A DNA stretch of 64,000 bases from Bacillus_AB infantis_B (GTDB lineage Bacteria; Bacillota; Bacilli; Bacillales; Cytobacillaceae). Where the stretch lies: positions 496,001 to 560,000 of the forward strand of contig NZ_VTER01000003.1 of the NCBI RefSeq assembly GCF_008180445.1, read 5' to 3'. How positions within the stretch are numbered: the first letter of the stretch is position 1; the number at the start of each line of letters is the position of its first letter. The notes beneath the pieces were generated by a model. That model was not told where the DNA came from. It made no database searches and was given only the letters and a program-made list of their open reading frames with translations. Positions 1 through 10,100 of this stretch are shown one piece after another. A program made the translations under genes and the position numbers.

Positions 1-1193
1 TTTTTCTGGGAGATGACAACTGAAGTGCCTGTGTAGCCTGTGTGGCTGAGTGAATCTATATCTGTCAGCGCATCGCCGAGCCAGCCCTGGTTCAGTTCCC
101 AGCCAAGTCCGTGGTCATCGCCGGGAAACTGCGGGATCTGATTTTCCGTCAGCGTCCTGACTGTTTCTTTTTTCAAAATTTGCTTGCCGCCATAGGTGCC
201 TTCGTTTACGTACATATGGGCAAACTTCGCCAGGTCTCCTGCTGTGGAGAATACCCCTGCATGTCCGGCAACGCCATCAAGCGACCAGGCATTTTCATCA
301 TGAACCTCTCCCCAGACAAGGCCGCGCCCGAGGGCAGGCTGATATTCAGTCGCTGCAATCCTGTCCTTCAGACTTTCAGGCGGGTTATACATGGTATCCT
401 TCATGCCAAGTGGCTTGGTAATATGGTCTCTCACATATTCATCCAGGCGCTTGCCTGACAGTTTTTCAATAAGGGCTCCGAGGGCGATCATGTTGAGGTC
501 GCTGTATGTATAGGTGCTCCCCGGCTCATTGGCAAGCGGATATTGCAGGGCAATTAAAATCCTGTCTTCGCGGCTGTTTCCCTGTGAATAAAGAGGAATC
601 CAGGCCGTGAATCCGGAGGTATGGGTCATCAGCTGCCTGATGGTCACCTCTTCCTTGCCGCCCGCTGCAAACTCAGGCAGATAATCAGCCACCGGATCAT
701 CAAGATTGAAGAGGCCTTTTTCATAAAGCTGCATAGCGGCTGTTGTTGTAAAGATTTTGCTGATGGAAGCAAGGTCAAAGATGGTGTCCTTCGTCATGCT
801 GATAGGCTGATCGGCTTCTGTCATTCCGTCATCACTATACTGATAAGCCATGCCATAGGCTTCATGCTTGACGATATGGCCGCGCCGGGCCACAAGTGCC
901 ACTGCACCGGGCATCACCCTGGAATCAATCATATCCTCCATGATTCCATCGATTTCATTGAGCGGGCCCTCAACCATGCCGGCTCCCCTGGCAGATCCCG
1001 GGTGAAGCACCGGTGATGACTTCCCTGGATGGTCCCATGGAAATGGAACAGGAGGCATAAACTTGGAAGAACTCATTTCCGGATCCCCCGCTTTTTCTTT
1101 TGCTTCAGGACTGTCGCTTGCCATAACTGCAGGAGCCACAGCGCTTAGGCTCAGGATGGCAGCCAATGTCACTTTCACAGACTTATTCTTCAT
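1..1193 (-). CDS. Secreted serine hydrolase of the beta-lactamase/CubicO family (3' end outside window)
   Basis: About 397 N-terminal residues are visible; the gene runs off the left edge. The start ATG at 1193 follows AAAGGAGG with 6-nt spacing. The N-terminus looks like a signal peptide (MKNKSVKVTLAAILSLSAV, then an Ala-rich cleavage region). The class C/PBP4-like catalytic signature is present: an SxxK motif (SISK, preceded by FDLA) and a YSD motif in place of YxN, while an HTG near the visible end may be the third motif. Family members are extracellular esterases, D-aminopeptidases or muropeptide-acting enzymes, so the substrate cannot be assigned. It resembles the YbbE-type exoenzymes of Bacillus. 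It is unlikely to be a true beta-lactamase. Family call firm, role open. Confidence 0.85.
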   Translation of the reverse strand, partial: MKNKSVKVTLAAILSLSAVAPAVMASDSPEAKEKAGDPEMSSSKFMPPVPFPWDHPGKSSPVLHPGSARGAGMVEGPLNEIDGIMEDMIDSRVMPGAVALVARRGHIVKHEAYGMAYQYSDDGMTEADQPISMTKDTIFDLASISKIFTTTAAMQLYEKGLFNLDDPVADYLPEFAAGGKEEVTIRQLMTHTSGFTAWIPLYSQGNSREDRILIALQYPLANEPGSTYTYSDLNMIALGALIEKLSGKRLDEYVRDHITKPLGMKDTMYNPPESLKDRIAATEYQPALGRGLVWGEVHDENAWSLDGVAGHAGVFSTAGDLAKFAHMYVNEGTYGGKQILKKETVRTLTENQIPQFPGDDHGLGWELNQGWLGDALTDIDSLSHTGYTGTSVVISQK

Positions 1194-1330
1194 CTTATTC
1201 CTCCTTTTATCATCTCTGAACACGAACCGGACTTTCTCCTTCCCTCCCTTTAGTTTAAAAATTCAAATAATTACATCTTTAGATTAGCGAAATAAGTGTA
1301 TAGATGTCTATACCAAGGAGGACCTAGTCA

Positions 1331-1402
1331 ATGCTGATTCGACGCCATAACAATGACTATCGGCATGGACAGATGGGAGGATTTGTTCGACAATTGTTTT
1401 AA
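1331..1402 (+). CDS. Possible 23-residue peptide gene with strong RBS
   Basis: A short reading frame starts with ATG 9 nt after AAGGAGG and encodes a basic peptide beginning MLIRRHNNDY and ending QLF. A plus-strand terminator-like hairpin overlaps its 3' end. RBS, ORF and hairpin together suggest a real transcript. No family was recognised, and an ORF this short can arise by chance. No clear promoter was found upstream. Confidence 0.3.
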   Translation: MLIRRHNNDYRHGQMGGFVRQLF

Positions 1403-1436
1403 ATACAATAAAAGGGACAAATCTTCTTTTTTTATT
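1377..1436 (+). terminator. Terminator-like hairpin, plus strand
   Basis: GAGGATTTGT pairs with ACAAATCTTC across a long AT-rich loop and is followed by a run of seven T. It would end a transcript carrying the 23-residue ORF. Confidence 0.4.
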
Positions 1437-1542
1437 CACTCCGCCTATTACCAACGAAAATCTTTAACACATCAGACGTGCCGAAAGCAATTTTGAAAAC
1501 GCCCGCAAATCAGGAAGCAGGTACATGGCGGGCTGTATCTAA

Positions 1543-1578
1543 AAAAGACGGAGTGCCCGCACGGCCTCCGTCTTTCCT
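1543..1578 (-). terminator. Rho-independent terminator of the 45-residue gene
   Basis: AAGACGGAG and CTCCGTCTT form a GC-rich stem, followed on the minus strand by a run of T. It lies directly downstream of the stop codon at 1580. Confidence 0.8.
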
Positions 1579-1579
1579 G

Positions 1580-1717
1580 CTATACCTGACTCATTAAAAC
1601 TGTTGCCAGAACACTTGAAACAATAGTAAACACAAAAATTGATATGTACAGTATAATTTTGTTTCTTTTTTTTCTCCGTTTTATAACTTCAGGCGTGTCC
1701 CACTTCTTTTTTGACAT
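1580..1717 (-). CDS. 45-residue membrane miniprotein, riboswitch-controlled
   Basis: The start at 1717 is chosen because AAAAGGGGA lies just upstream. A longer in-frame version would begin inside the riboswitch aptamer and is rejected. The protein has a hydrophilic, very basic N-terminal half (KKKW, then KRRKKRN) and one C-terminal transmembrane segment of about 20 residues (residues 23-43), giving a likely N-in orientation. No domain was recognised. A c-di-GMP-I riboswitch ends about 26 nt upstream of the start codon, so the level of this protein probably follows c-di-GMP. It has its own terminator and appears monocistronic. The function is unknown; a small membrane-bound modulator is only a guess. 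Confidence 0.7.
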   Translation of the reverse strand: MSKKKWDTPEVIKRRKKRNKIILYISIFVFTIVSSVLATVLMSQV

Positions 1718-1740
1718 CAAATAGTCCCCTTTTCTGTTTG

Positions 1741-1820
1741 ATGGCAGCTGGCTGGCATTGTTTTTTCCACATAAGCCCCTATAGCTTTGCGTCATCACTT
1801 TTCAGTGATTTTGCCCTTGA
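1741..1820 (-). ncRNA. c-di-GMP-I (GEMM-I) riboswitch upstream of the 45-residue gene
   Basis: Read on the minus strand, the aptamer shows the GEMM-I hallmarks: GGGCAAAA, a P2 stem ATCAC/GTGAT capped by a GAAA-type loop, the conserved GACGCAAAGC, a P3 region, and closing GCTGCC that pairs with the 5' GGCA. The RBS of the downstream gene begins about 10 nt after the aptamer. This fits translational control, although no alternative fold was computed. The 1821-2003 stretch upstream is AT-rich and must hold the promoter; the best guess is an extended -10 TGGTATTAA, with no convincing -35. Confidence 0.85.
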
Positions 1821-2003
1821 TATTCACCCTCTCATCCTGTATTTACCAGATCATGCACTAAAATTTAATACCACACTAAAAATTAAGTAAACATGATTTT
1901 TAATAAATTTTTTTTAACAAATAGGTGCTGACCATTCTACTAAAGGAGGTCCGGCAATATCACTTTGTTTAAACCAGTCCATTTTATCCGGAGTATACTC
2001 CTT

Positions 2004-2039
2004 AAAAATAAAAAGATGCCTCCTATCGGGAAGGCATCT
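2004..2039 (-). terminator. Terminator of xpaC-yaaN
   Basis: AGATGCC/GGCATCT stem with an 11-12 nt loop, then TTTTTATTTTT on the minus strand, just after the yaaN stop. Confidence 0.85.
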
Positions 2040-2046
2040 CTGTTAC

Positions 2047-3216
2047 TTATCCTTTGATTTCAAGCAGCTTCTGACGCAGTTCATTTTCCATGGAAGCCAG
2101 GTCACTTTCTGCCTGGCGCCGCTTATTGCGGCCCTCCTCCTGGATCCTGAGTGTTTCTTCCAGGGTGGAAATGAGGTTTTCCTGGGTTTTCTTGAGGGTT
2201 TCAATATCCACAAGACCGCGCTCATTTTCCTTGGCGGTTTCGATGGTATTTGTTTTCAGCATTTCCGCGTTTTTCAAGAGCAGCTCATTTGTTGTCTTCG
2301 AGACCTGCTTCTGCGCTTCAACCGCATGGCGCTGGCGGATAAGGGTCAGGGCAATTGCCACCTGGTTTTTCCACAGCGGGATGGCGGTGTTGATGGATGC
2401 CTGGATCTTTTCGACAAGGGCCTGATTCGTGTTTTGGATCAGGCGGATCTGCGGAGCGGATTGAATCGTGATTTCCCGGCTCAGCTTCAGATCATACAGC
2501 CTTTTATCCAGCCTGTCCGCAAACTGAAGCATATCATTGACTTCCTGGAATTTCATCTGGTCGCCTGATGCTTCCGCTTCCTTCCTCATCTGCGGGATTG
2601 TCTGCTCATGAAGCTCCTCGAGCTTGATTTCGCCCGCTGCAATATAGACATTGAGGGCATGGAAATACTCCTTGTTCGTATCATATAACTTCTCAAGCAT
2701 ATGGATATCAGACAAGAGGACATTTTTGCTGCGGTCCAGCTTTACGCTGATCCGGTCAATCTGCGCTCCTGTTTTTTGATATTTGGAGAGGATCTCCTGA
2801 ACAGAATCGGAGATTTTTCCGAACATGCGGGAAAACAGCGACTGCTTGCCCTGCTTCAGTTCATCCGGGTTCATGTCATTGAGGCGCTTCATCAGGTCAT
2901 TGATGATATCACCGACCTCTCCGATATCCTTCTTCTGGACATGCTCGAGCATGCTGTGCGAGAAGGTGAGCAGCTTTGTCTGAGCCTGGGTGCCATAGGC
3001 AATCATGGCCTGGTGGTTGCGCGGGTCGATCTGCTCGGCGATCTGATAGGCGCGTGCCCTATTTTCTTCCGGGATCACGTCTATGAGCTTCACCGGTTTG
3101 TCTTCCTTCGCAAGCTCCAGGGCAGGTCCGCCATTCATGTCGCCGAACGGGTCGGCAAGGATATCATCCATAAGACTGTTCGTCTTTTTTGTTAATGATG
3201 GGTTTTGTTCGCTCAT
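2047..3216 (-). CDS. yaaN: TelA/YaaN family protein (toxic anion resistance)
   Basis: A 389-residue soluble, mostly alpha-helical protein with long charged coiled-coil stretches, especially the last 150 residues. Its length and composition match the TelA family (PF05816), which includes B. subtilis YaaN and plasmid tellurite-resistance TelA. The biochemical role of the family is poorly defined; it is linked to resistance to tellurite, nisin or cell-envelope stress. The start overlaps the xpaC stop by four bases (ATGA), so translation is coupled. The xpaC-yaaN order is the same as in B. subtilis. The family call is firm; a resistance phenotype is not shown by the sequence. Confidence 0.9.
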   Translation of the reverse strand: MSEQNPSLTKKTNSLMDDILADPFGDMNGGPALELAKEDKPVKLIDVIPEENRARAYQIAEQIDPRNHQAMIAYGTQAQTKLLTFSHSMLEHVQKKDIGEVGDIINDLMKRLNDMNPDELKQGKQSLFSRMFGKISDSVQEILSKYQKTGAQIDRISVKLDRSKNVLLSDIHMLEKLYDTNKEYFHALNVYIAAGEIKLEELHEQTIPQMRKEAEASGDQMKFQEVNDMLQFADRLDKRLYDLKLSREITIQSAPQIRLIQNTNQALVEKIQASINTAIPLWKNQVAIALTLIRQRHAVEAQKQVSKTTNELLLKNAEMLKTNTIETAKENERGLVDIETLKKTQENLISTLEETLRIQEEGRNKRRQAESDLASMENELRQKLLEIKG

Positions 3217-3869
3217 TTCAGCCTCCTGCTTTCTTCAGGTAATCGGTTTTCCTTCCATGTTTTGATCGAGTTTTTTGCCACGTCTATTTCAAAGTTAAGG
3301 TTATCAATATCATCGGAAATCACTTCATACAAATCTTTCTCCACCGTCTCGGAAAGTTCATTGATGGTCCTTCGGGTCTCCAGCAGCGACTGGTCGATTT
3401 CAAGATTCTTCTTTGGCTGGGTGGAGAGGAAAACATATTTCTCCGTCATTTCCACCAGAGAATCAAGATGGGAAAAATAGAACCTTTCAGCCTGGTAAAA
3501 ACGCTTCGGCTCTTTCTTCGTCAGCCTGTAAATCTTCCTTGTGATCCTCATCAGTTCAATCCGCTGCTTCAAAGAAGGAAGATGGCGGATCGCAAACAAT
3601 GATTTGTGCAGGCGGGAAATTTTCTTTTTCCCTTCTGCAAGGTTTGTCTTGATGTACTTGTATTCCCTCCGCGAAAGCCCGTGCTTCCTGAGGAAACGGA
3701 CACGCCCGATCTGGAATGCGGCCAGATACACTAACGCAGCCGCTCCGCCTGCTATCAGTCCGGATAAGAAAAACGTCTGGTCAAATCCGAAATAACTGAC
3801 CGTCCAGACCGACCCGGCGAACGGGACAGCCAGTACTGTGCCTATAAGAAACGAAACAATCCGGTTCAT
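3213..3869 (-). CDS. xpaC: XpaC family membrane protein
   Basis: A 218-residue protein with two predicted N-terminal membrane segments (about residues 4-22 and 32-54), then a basic helical cytoplasmic part ending in an acidic coiled coil. This layout matches XpaC (PF10112), named for 5-bromo-4-chloroindolyl phosphate hydrolysis. No phosphatase catalytic motif is visible, so direct enzymatic activity is doubtful. AGGAG lies 9 nt before the ATG. It is the first gene of a two-gene operon with yaaN. The pair probably works in envelope-stress tolerance, which is an inference from the TelA partner. Confidence 0.85.
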   Translation of the reverse strand: MNRIVSFLIGTVLAVPFAGSVWTVSYFGFDQTFFLSGLIAGGAAALVYLAAFQIGRVRFLRKHGLSRREYKYIKTNLAEGKKKISRLHKSLFAIRHLPSLKQRIELMRITRKIYRLTKKEPKRFYQAERFYFSHLDSLVEMTEKYVFLSTQPKKNLEIDQSLLETRRTINELSETVEKDLYEVISDDIDNLNFEIDVAKNSIKTWKENRLPEESRRLK

Positions 3870-4059
3870 TCATATCGACTCCTGACATAAAATCCTGCTT
3901 TATCTACTCATACGATTTAAGACAGAATAGGTTTCACCCAATCTCTCCCACTGACAGAAAAAGTAAGATTATCTTATTTAATTCAACAATACACGATAAA
4001 ACTCCTCTTTTCCATAGACCAGGACTGTAAGATTGGGTAGGTCTTGAGGCGTAGTGGAT

Positions 4060-4090
4060 GGTGACAGGTACCTCCCGAAATTTGTCGAAT
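4060..4090. repeat. Dispersed GGTGACAGG repeat, CCTCCCGAA type
   Basis: GGTGACAGGTACC followed by TCCCGAAATTTGTCGAA. Closely related copies occur at 22586 and 54604, and a second type is found near 34.4-35.7 kb. The core is a short imperfect palindrome. It is intergenic, between xpaC and the terminator of the giant SLH gene. Confidence 0.7.
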
Positions 4091-4097
4091 CAATACC

Positions 4098-4134
4098 AAA
4101 AGAACCGCTAAGAGTAAAGCGCTCTCAGCGGTTC
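4098..4134 (-). terminator. Terminator of the giant SLH gene
   Basis: GAACCGCT/AGCGGTTC stem extended by AAGAG/CTCTC, followed by TTTT on the minus strand. Confidence 0.75.
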
Positions 4135-4145
4135 AAATGCTTGTA

Positions 4146-7100
4146 TTATTTAGTTTTCCCGAACTGGATGGTGATGGATTGGGCAGCTTCTATTTTTTTG
4201 CCTTCTGCATTTGCTTCATCTGTGTAAGTAATGGTGACTGTATCTCCATCTGTTATGGTCAGCATTTCTTCACTTTTTTCAGCAGACAGGTTAAGCATAA
4301 CCGTTCCAACAAATACATTCGTATCAGCACCAGTCTCAGTCAGAATAACTTCCAGCAGCTCTCCGTTATCATTTACAGCCTGGACAGCTACTGTGTCGGC
4401 TGCATTGCTGTTCAAATTAAGATCCTGATCTTCAACCGTAACTTCAATGAAGGTTTCATCCTGCAGCTTAATGCTAACAGTTCCGGATGAAGTTTGCTTT
4501 ACTTCCTCAACAACGCTATCTTCCGCCGGCTTTTCTTCTTTTGTCTCAGGAAGGCTGTTTACACCTTCCCCTGGGTTTTCTGCCCCCGAATCAAGATGGA
4601 TCGTATTGGATTTTCCGAAAACCCCTGAACCACCATTATCTACTAAGTAAACGGCATAATCTCCAGCCGGTAGACCCGCAGTGTCAATCAGCGTATTCTC
4701 TCCGTTATTAGGCGGACCAGCTGAAACAGCGACACCAGATTCAACCAGATCATATAGCTCCTGCTCGGTAATATCCTCGGAACCATGGCTGACTGGAACA
4801 AGGAATACCTGGGACAGCTGGTAATCGCTTGTCGCAACATCCAGGATATCGCCTGATTTGTATGATTCCTTTGCTAAAATATACGACCAAATTGTATTAT
4901 AGTTCGCATATACATCCTCAGAAATTATCTTGATATCATCCCTGGAGAGAGGAGCACCGCCTGCTGCGAGATGTTCCGTAAACAATATTTGATATAGCTT
5001 GAATTGTTCCCAAGAGAAATAAACATTTTCTGAATAGGATTCTTCAAAAATACCTAAATCATATTTTTGAAGCTCTTGAGGATTTTGGGTGATCTTATCG
5101 AAAATCTCCTCATAGATTCTTTCATTCGTATCCTCTACTGCTGTTTTCACATCCTCAAGTCGTAAATCCCGCCCCATCTCTGCTTTCATTTCAGCAAACT
5201 GATCCTGGTAATAGCTAACATAAGGATCAAATACAAGATGAGCGATCTCATCAGGAAGCAGGGAATAAATCTCATCGCGGGTCACTTCGCCAGGACTTGA
5301 ATTAATCTTTTCTAAGATTGAATTCGTTTCTGCGGAGTTGACCTGCAGCAGAATATCACGAATCTCCTCATAGGAAAGCGGCTCGCCGTTATTGCTTTGA
5401 ATGGCCTCATTTAAGGCGCTGCGGTACCACTCCATGTTTTCCCATTGAACAATATCATATCCATACAGTTCCCCAAGAATAGATGACTCAAATTTTTCAG
5501 GACTGCCGTTGATCTCGGCAAGCCTCGCTTCGACCGCCAAGGCATCCCCTTCCACTACAGCTTGCTTTATTTCTTCTTTGGTTAAAGGTGCACCCTTCAC
5601 TGAAAGCATGGCTTTAATAGCTTCACGGTAATACTCAAGGTTAGACCAATTTATATTCCCTGCAACTTCTTCAAGATCTGAGAGTCCAAAGCTGTCAGGA
5701 TTAAGATTAATTGCATCCAGATTTGCCTTATCTGCCAGTTCATTTCCTAATTTAACTGCCTCCAGGATTTCTTCGGCAGTCAGGTCACGCTCAAGTTCCG
5801 CCAGCATTTGGGCAACTGATTGCTGGTAGAAATCAAGGTTTGAATAATTAATAAGTTCATAGCCTATCAGCTTTCCGAGGTCATTTATATCAAAGCCTTC
5901 AGGATTTTTGTTAATTGCATCAAGCCTGCTACCATCAATCTCAGCATTTGCTTTTGTGATTGCCTGTTTAACTTCTGAAATTGTGAACAACTCACCCTCA
6001 TCTTTTTCTGCCTTCAGCTGTACAAGTGTTGAGCGGTACAGCTCCAGATATTCATAATCAGACCGTACCAAATCGTCCTCTTGTAAAAGGAGGCGAAGCT
6101 GGTCCACTTCGGCAGACTGGGGATCGGCTGTTATTTGATTCAGGAAATGAGCTGAATTTATTCCAGCAGCTAAGTCATTTAATAAAACAATCGTTAAAGT
6201 CTGATTTGTTTCAAGTAAGTCTATAACAGCTTCACGATAAGCATCCATGAACTCCCAGCTATAATATGGAAAAACAACATGCAGGAGGGATTGATCTTTA
6301 AATCCTGCACCATCTCTGATAATCTCAGCCAATCCATATTCCCGGCCCACTTGATTGATCAGTTCTACAACCCTTTGGGATGTCAGTTCTCTGCCAGAGT
6401 CAACCTCTGCTTTTATGCTTGTCCGGTATCCTTCTAAATACTGTACACTTATTGCCCAATTACCCGCATCCCTAACAAGGTACTCAACATCTATAATGGT
6501 CAATGACAACGGCGCTTCTTTAGCTTTCTTGAAAGCTGCAGCTTTATCGGTTTCCATAATCAGACTCTCTAACTGATATAGCCCCATCTGCCCATTATTC
6601 TCATCCAGGAAACTGGCCACTGCTTTTCTATACAAATCAATTCTGTCAGCACTTATAGCAAGGTTTCTTGTTGCCTGCTGCAGCACCTTAAATGAAAATC
6701 CTGTTGGGTCACTTTTAATTACATTCAGCATTTCTGCAGCAGCATTTTCTCTAACGGCAGAGTCCACTGCCCAGACAATTTGGCGGATTCTATCAACTGT
6801 CAGTCTATCCAGCTCTGCTTTCACCTTTTGCCTGTATTCAGCTATCTTATCTTCATATTCGGGATATATATTGAGCTGATTCAGATCATCTATTGTAAAA
6901 GTATCTGGATTTTCGATAATCCGTTTAAGCACTAGCTCCTCAATATACTGCCTATAATTAGCATTTACATCCTCAATGACAGCCTCCAGCTCCGTCAGGC
7001 TCAAGTCCTTTTCAAGTTCAGCTTTTTTCTTAGCAATCGCTTCACGATACAACTGGAGGCGATCAGGATAAGCATAAACAGTAACTCCGGCTTTTCTCAG

Positions 7101-10100
7101 CAGCTCGGCTGTGACGGCTTCCGGATTGGCATTAATTTCTGTAAGGGCTCGTTCTGACACTTCGCTGTTTACTGCCAGCACAAGATCCAGCAGGATATCC
7201 CTAGTAAGCTGTGTGCCGGAATGAACTGCGTTTGTTATGGCTGTCCGGTAATCAGCAATACTCTCATCGACCACGTTTTCAGAACCTAAGATCATCCTAA
7301 GCTCAGAAGCTTGGATACTCTCGGGATTGCTCTGAATTCTTGGGAGAGTTTCCCTTCCATTTACCTCTTCAAGAATCTCGATTATTTCCTCAATGGTTAT
7401 CGTGCCATCAGCCTCTACTGCTTCTGCCATTTTCAAACGGTATTCTGCCAGGTATTCCTGCTTAAAGGAATAATTTTCATTAAACAGCGCATCGGTCAGC
7501 TGCTCAATAGTCATTGAGGCAGGATGATCATTTATTTCTGCAAGAGCCAGTGCCTTATTCTTCTCTGTTATTGCGTTTTCGACATCCCATTCATTTAATT
7601 CTCCGACACTGTTTGCTTTTTCAAGCAATGCCGCCCTATACGCTTCGAGTCTGTCTTCCCTTGCATTTGTAAAAAACAGCTTAATATCCCAAATAGAGGC
7701 TCCTTCAGGATTCTCATTAATACGTTCAAGTGCAGCAGCTTCTTTCAGATTTTTCGCTTCATTAAGGATCTGATTTACAGTCTGGAAGATTTCTTCAAAG
7801 GTCAAGTCCCTGCCTTTAGTCAGCTGTTTTGCCCCTACCGCTGCACGGAATTCCGGTAAAAGATGCTCATATTCAGGCTCGATATAAATGCCTGAGCTTC
7901 TGAGATCTATAATTGAAAAAGCAGCAGGATATTCATTAATATAATCAATCGCATCTTGTCTTTCTCTTTCATTTTCCTGCCTGTTTACGTCCTCCAGGAT
8001 GGAAATCAGCTCAGCAGCTGAAATATGGCCCCCTTTGGAATCCATATACATTTTTATCGCCATGCGGTATGGTGAAAGCCTCTCTTCTTTAACATATGTG
8101 TCAGCCGCCCTCAAAAGAGTACTATAGCTGAACCCTTGTGGATTCTCATTTATTTCAGCCAGAGCTTCCTGTTGATCCTGCTGGTTTACATCTTTTATTA
8201 CCGACAGCAACGTTTCAAAGGTTAATTCTCTTCCAGCATCCAGCTCTGCCCGTGCTCTGCCGATATAGCCCACCAGCAATTCCTGGTCAATAAAGTTCCA
8301 GCCATATAAAGCAGCCAAATGATTGATAGTCAAACCTTCAGGATAAGCATTTACCTGTTCTATAATTTTCCTTTTATTCACTTGAAGAATCACTTCTGCC
8401 ACCCTGCCGGCTGACATTGGACCGGAAGCTTTGATATCGTCCGAGAAAGCCTGCTTATAATCATCAAGGAATTCCTCACTGAATGAATGGATCTCGACAA
8501 TGTAGCCAAGCTCCCGCATTGAGATAATGAATGGCGTGTTGTTCAATGTCTCTATTGCATACGTTTTGTTGATATTATTGATCACTTCAGCAATATTTTG
8601 CTGGGTAAATACCATGCCATCATCAAGCAGGAGAGACAACTCATCTATATACCTGAATATCAGCCGTTCATCTGCACTTGGAGAAATTCTCCATAAATGA
8701 TCAATATTAATGAGTTTAGGTTCTGTCATTAACAAATTAATAGTATATGCAACTTCTTTTTGGGCCATTTCCTGGTGAACCCTTGAAAGGGCAGAAAGAA
8801 TTTCACTATATTGAAGGGCTCTGCCGTTTCTTTCTTTTAACGCTTTTAGCTCCTTGCGATATTCTTCTAAATACTCTTCCCATACATTATAGCCTTTTGA
8901 AGCACTCACAAGAGCAGCGTACTCAAAGCTGTCAATATTATCGCTGATATACTGGACAGCTGCATCGGAAACCCTGTCATTTACCTGATTGACAATTTCA
9001 CTGAGTTGTACAGCCGTCAGCTCTGCCTGAAGTTCTTCCAGTCTAAGTGAGACAGACTCTCTGTAATCAAGGATCAACTCTTTATCAAGCCAAGTGCTGG
9101 ATAAAACTTTCCTGAGATGGTCCATAGTAAAAGTTTCGGGATTGTTATTAATATAAGCTAATGCCAATTGACTGTTAACATCCTCAATCAGCTGCCTGAT
9201 ATCATATTCCGAAAGGTTTCCTGAACTGATATTAACAGCCTCTACCAATGCGGCACGATAGAACTCCAGGGCATTGCTATCGACCAGCCCATAATGATCT
9301 ACTGCATCCGAAAGCTGGAAGTACGTCGATTCCTCCGGATTCATGTTAATCGCAGCAAGAGCACTGCCTCTTATATCGGAGTTGACAGCCCTGACAATTG
9401 CTATAACTTCTTCCTTTGTGAGATCCCCTTTTTCATTTTGCTTTCTTTCAAGAGCTGCTTGATATTCAGATAGCTGTTTAAAGGCAAAGTCTCCGATAGC
9501 TACGATGCTCAATGCATAATAGTAGTCCCTATCTGTATTTATTTCATGCAAGTACGCCTGATCATTTATATCTGCGACCAATTTCGAGATAGCTTTGGCT
9601 GAAAGCGGCGCTGACTGGGAAGCTTTATAGTCTGCAATAGCTTTCCGGTATGAATCAATCAGCTGGTACTCTAAATTAGTACTAGAAACAGCACTCAATG
9701 CTTCGGTTGAGAAATGTTCAGGATTGGAGTTAATCTCCTCTAAGAACACTTCATGGATGTCAGCAGTACTCAAATTCTTTATGATCTCTACAATTTCAGT
9801 GGCAGTTAAAGGGCCTTCTTGAGCGATAACCCTCTTTAACTCTGTCCGGATCACTTCAACCGGTACATTAATAATGTGATATCCATACTCTGCTGCCAAA
9901 GTATACAAATCCATCATCTCGGCAGATTCCGGATGGCTATTAACAGCATTTAATGCTGCTTCTTTTTCCATACTGAAAATAGTATTGGAGATTTCTTCGC
10001 TGCTTAAGTGTCCATACTTACTATAGGCTGCAGTTAAAGCATCGCGGTAATCCTGAATCCTGAAACTGCCAAAAACATACTGTACCTTATTAAGATCCTC

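Noticed and set aside
1942..2046. RBS-like AAAGGAGG on the plus strand after 1940 with a TTG-initiated frame
   Set aside because: The frame runs through the yaaN terminator, has no ATG near the RBS and no sensible protein.
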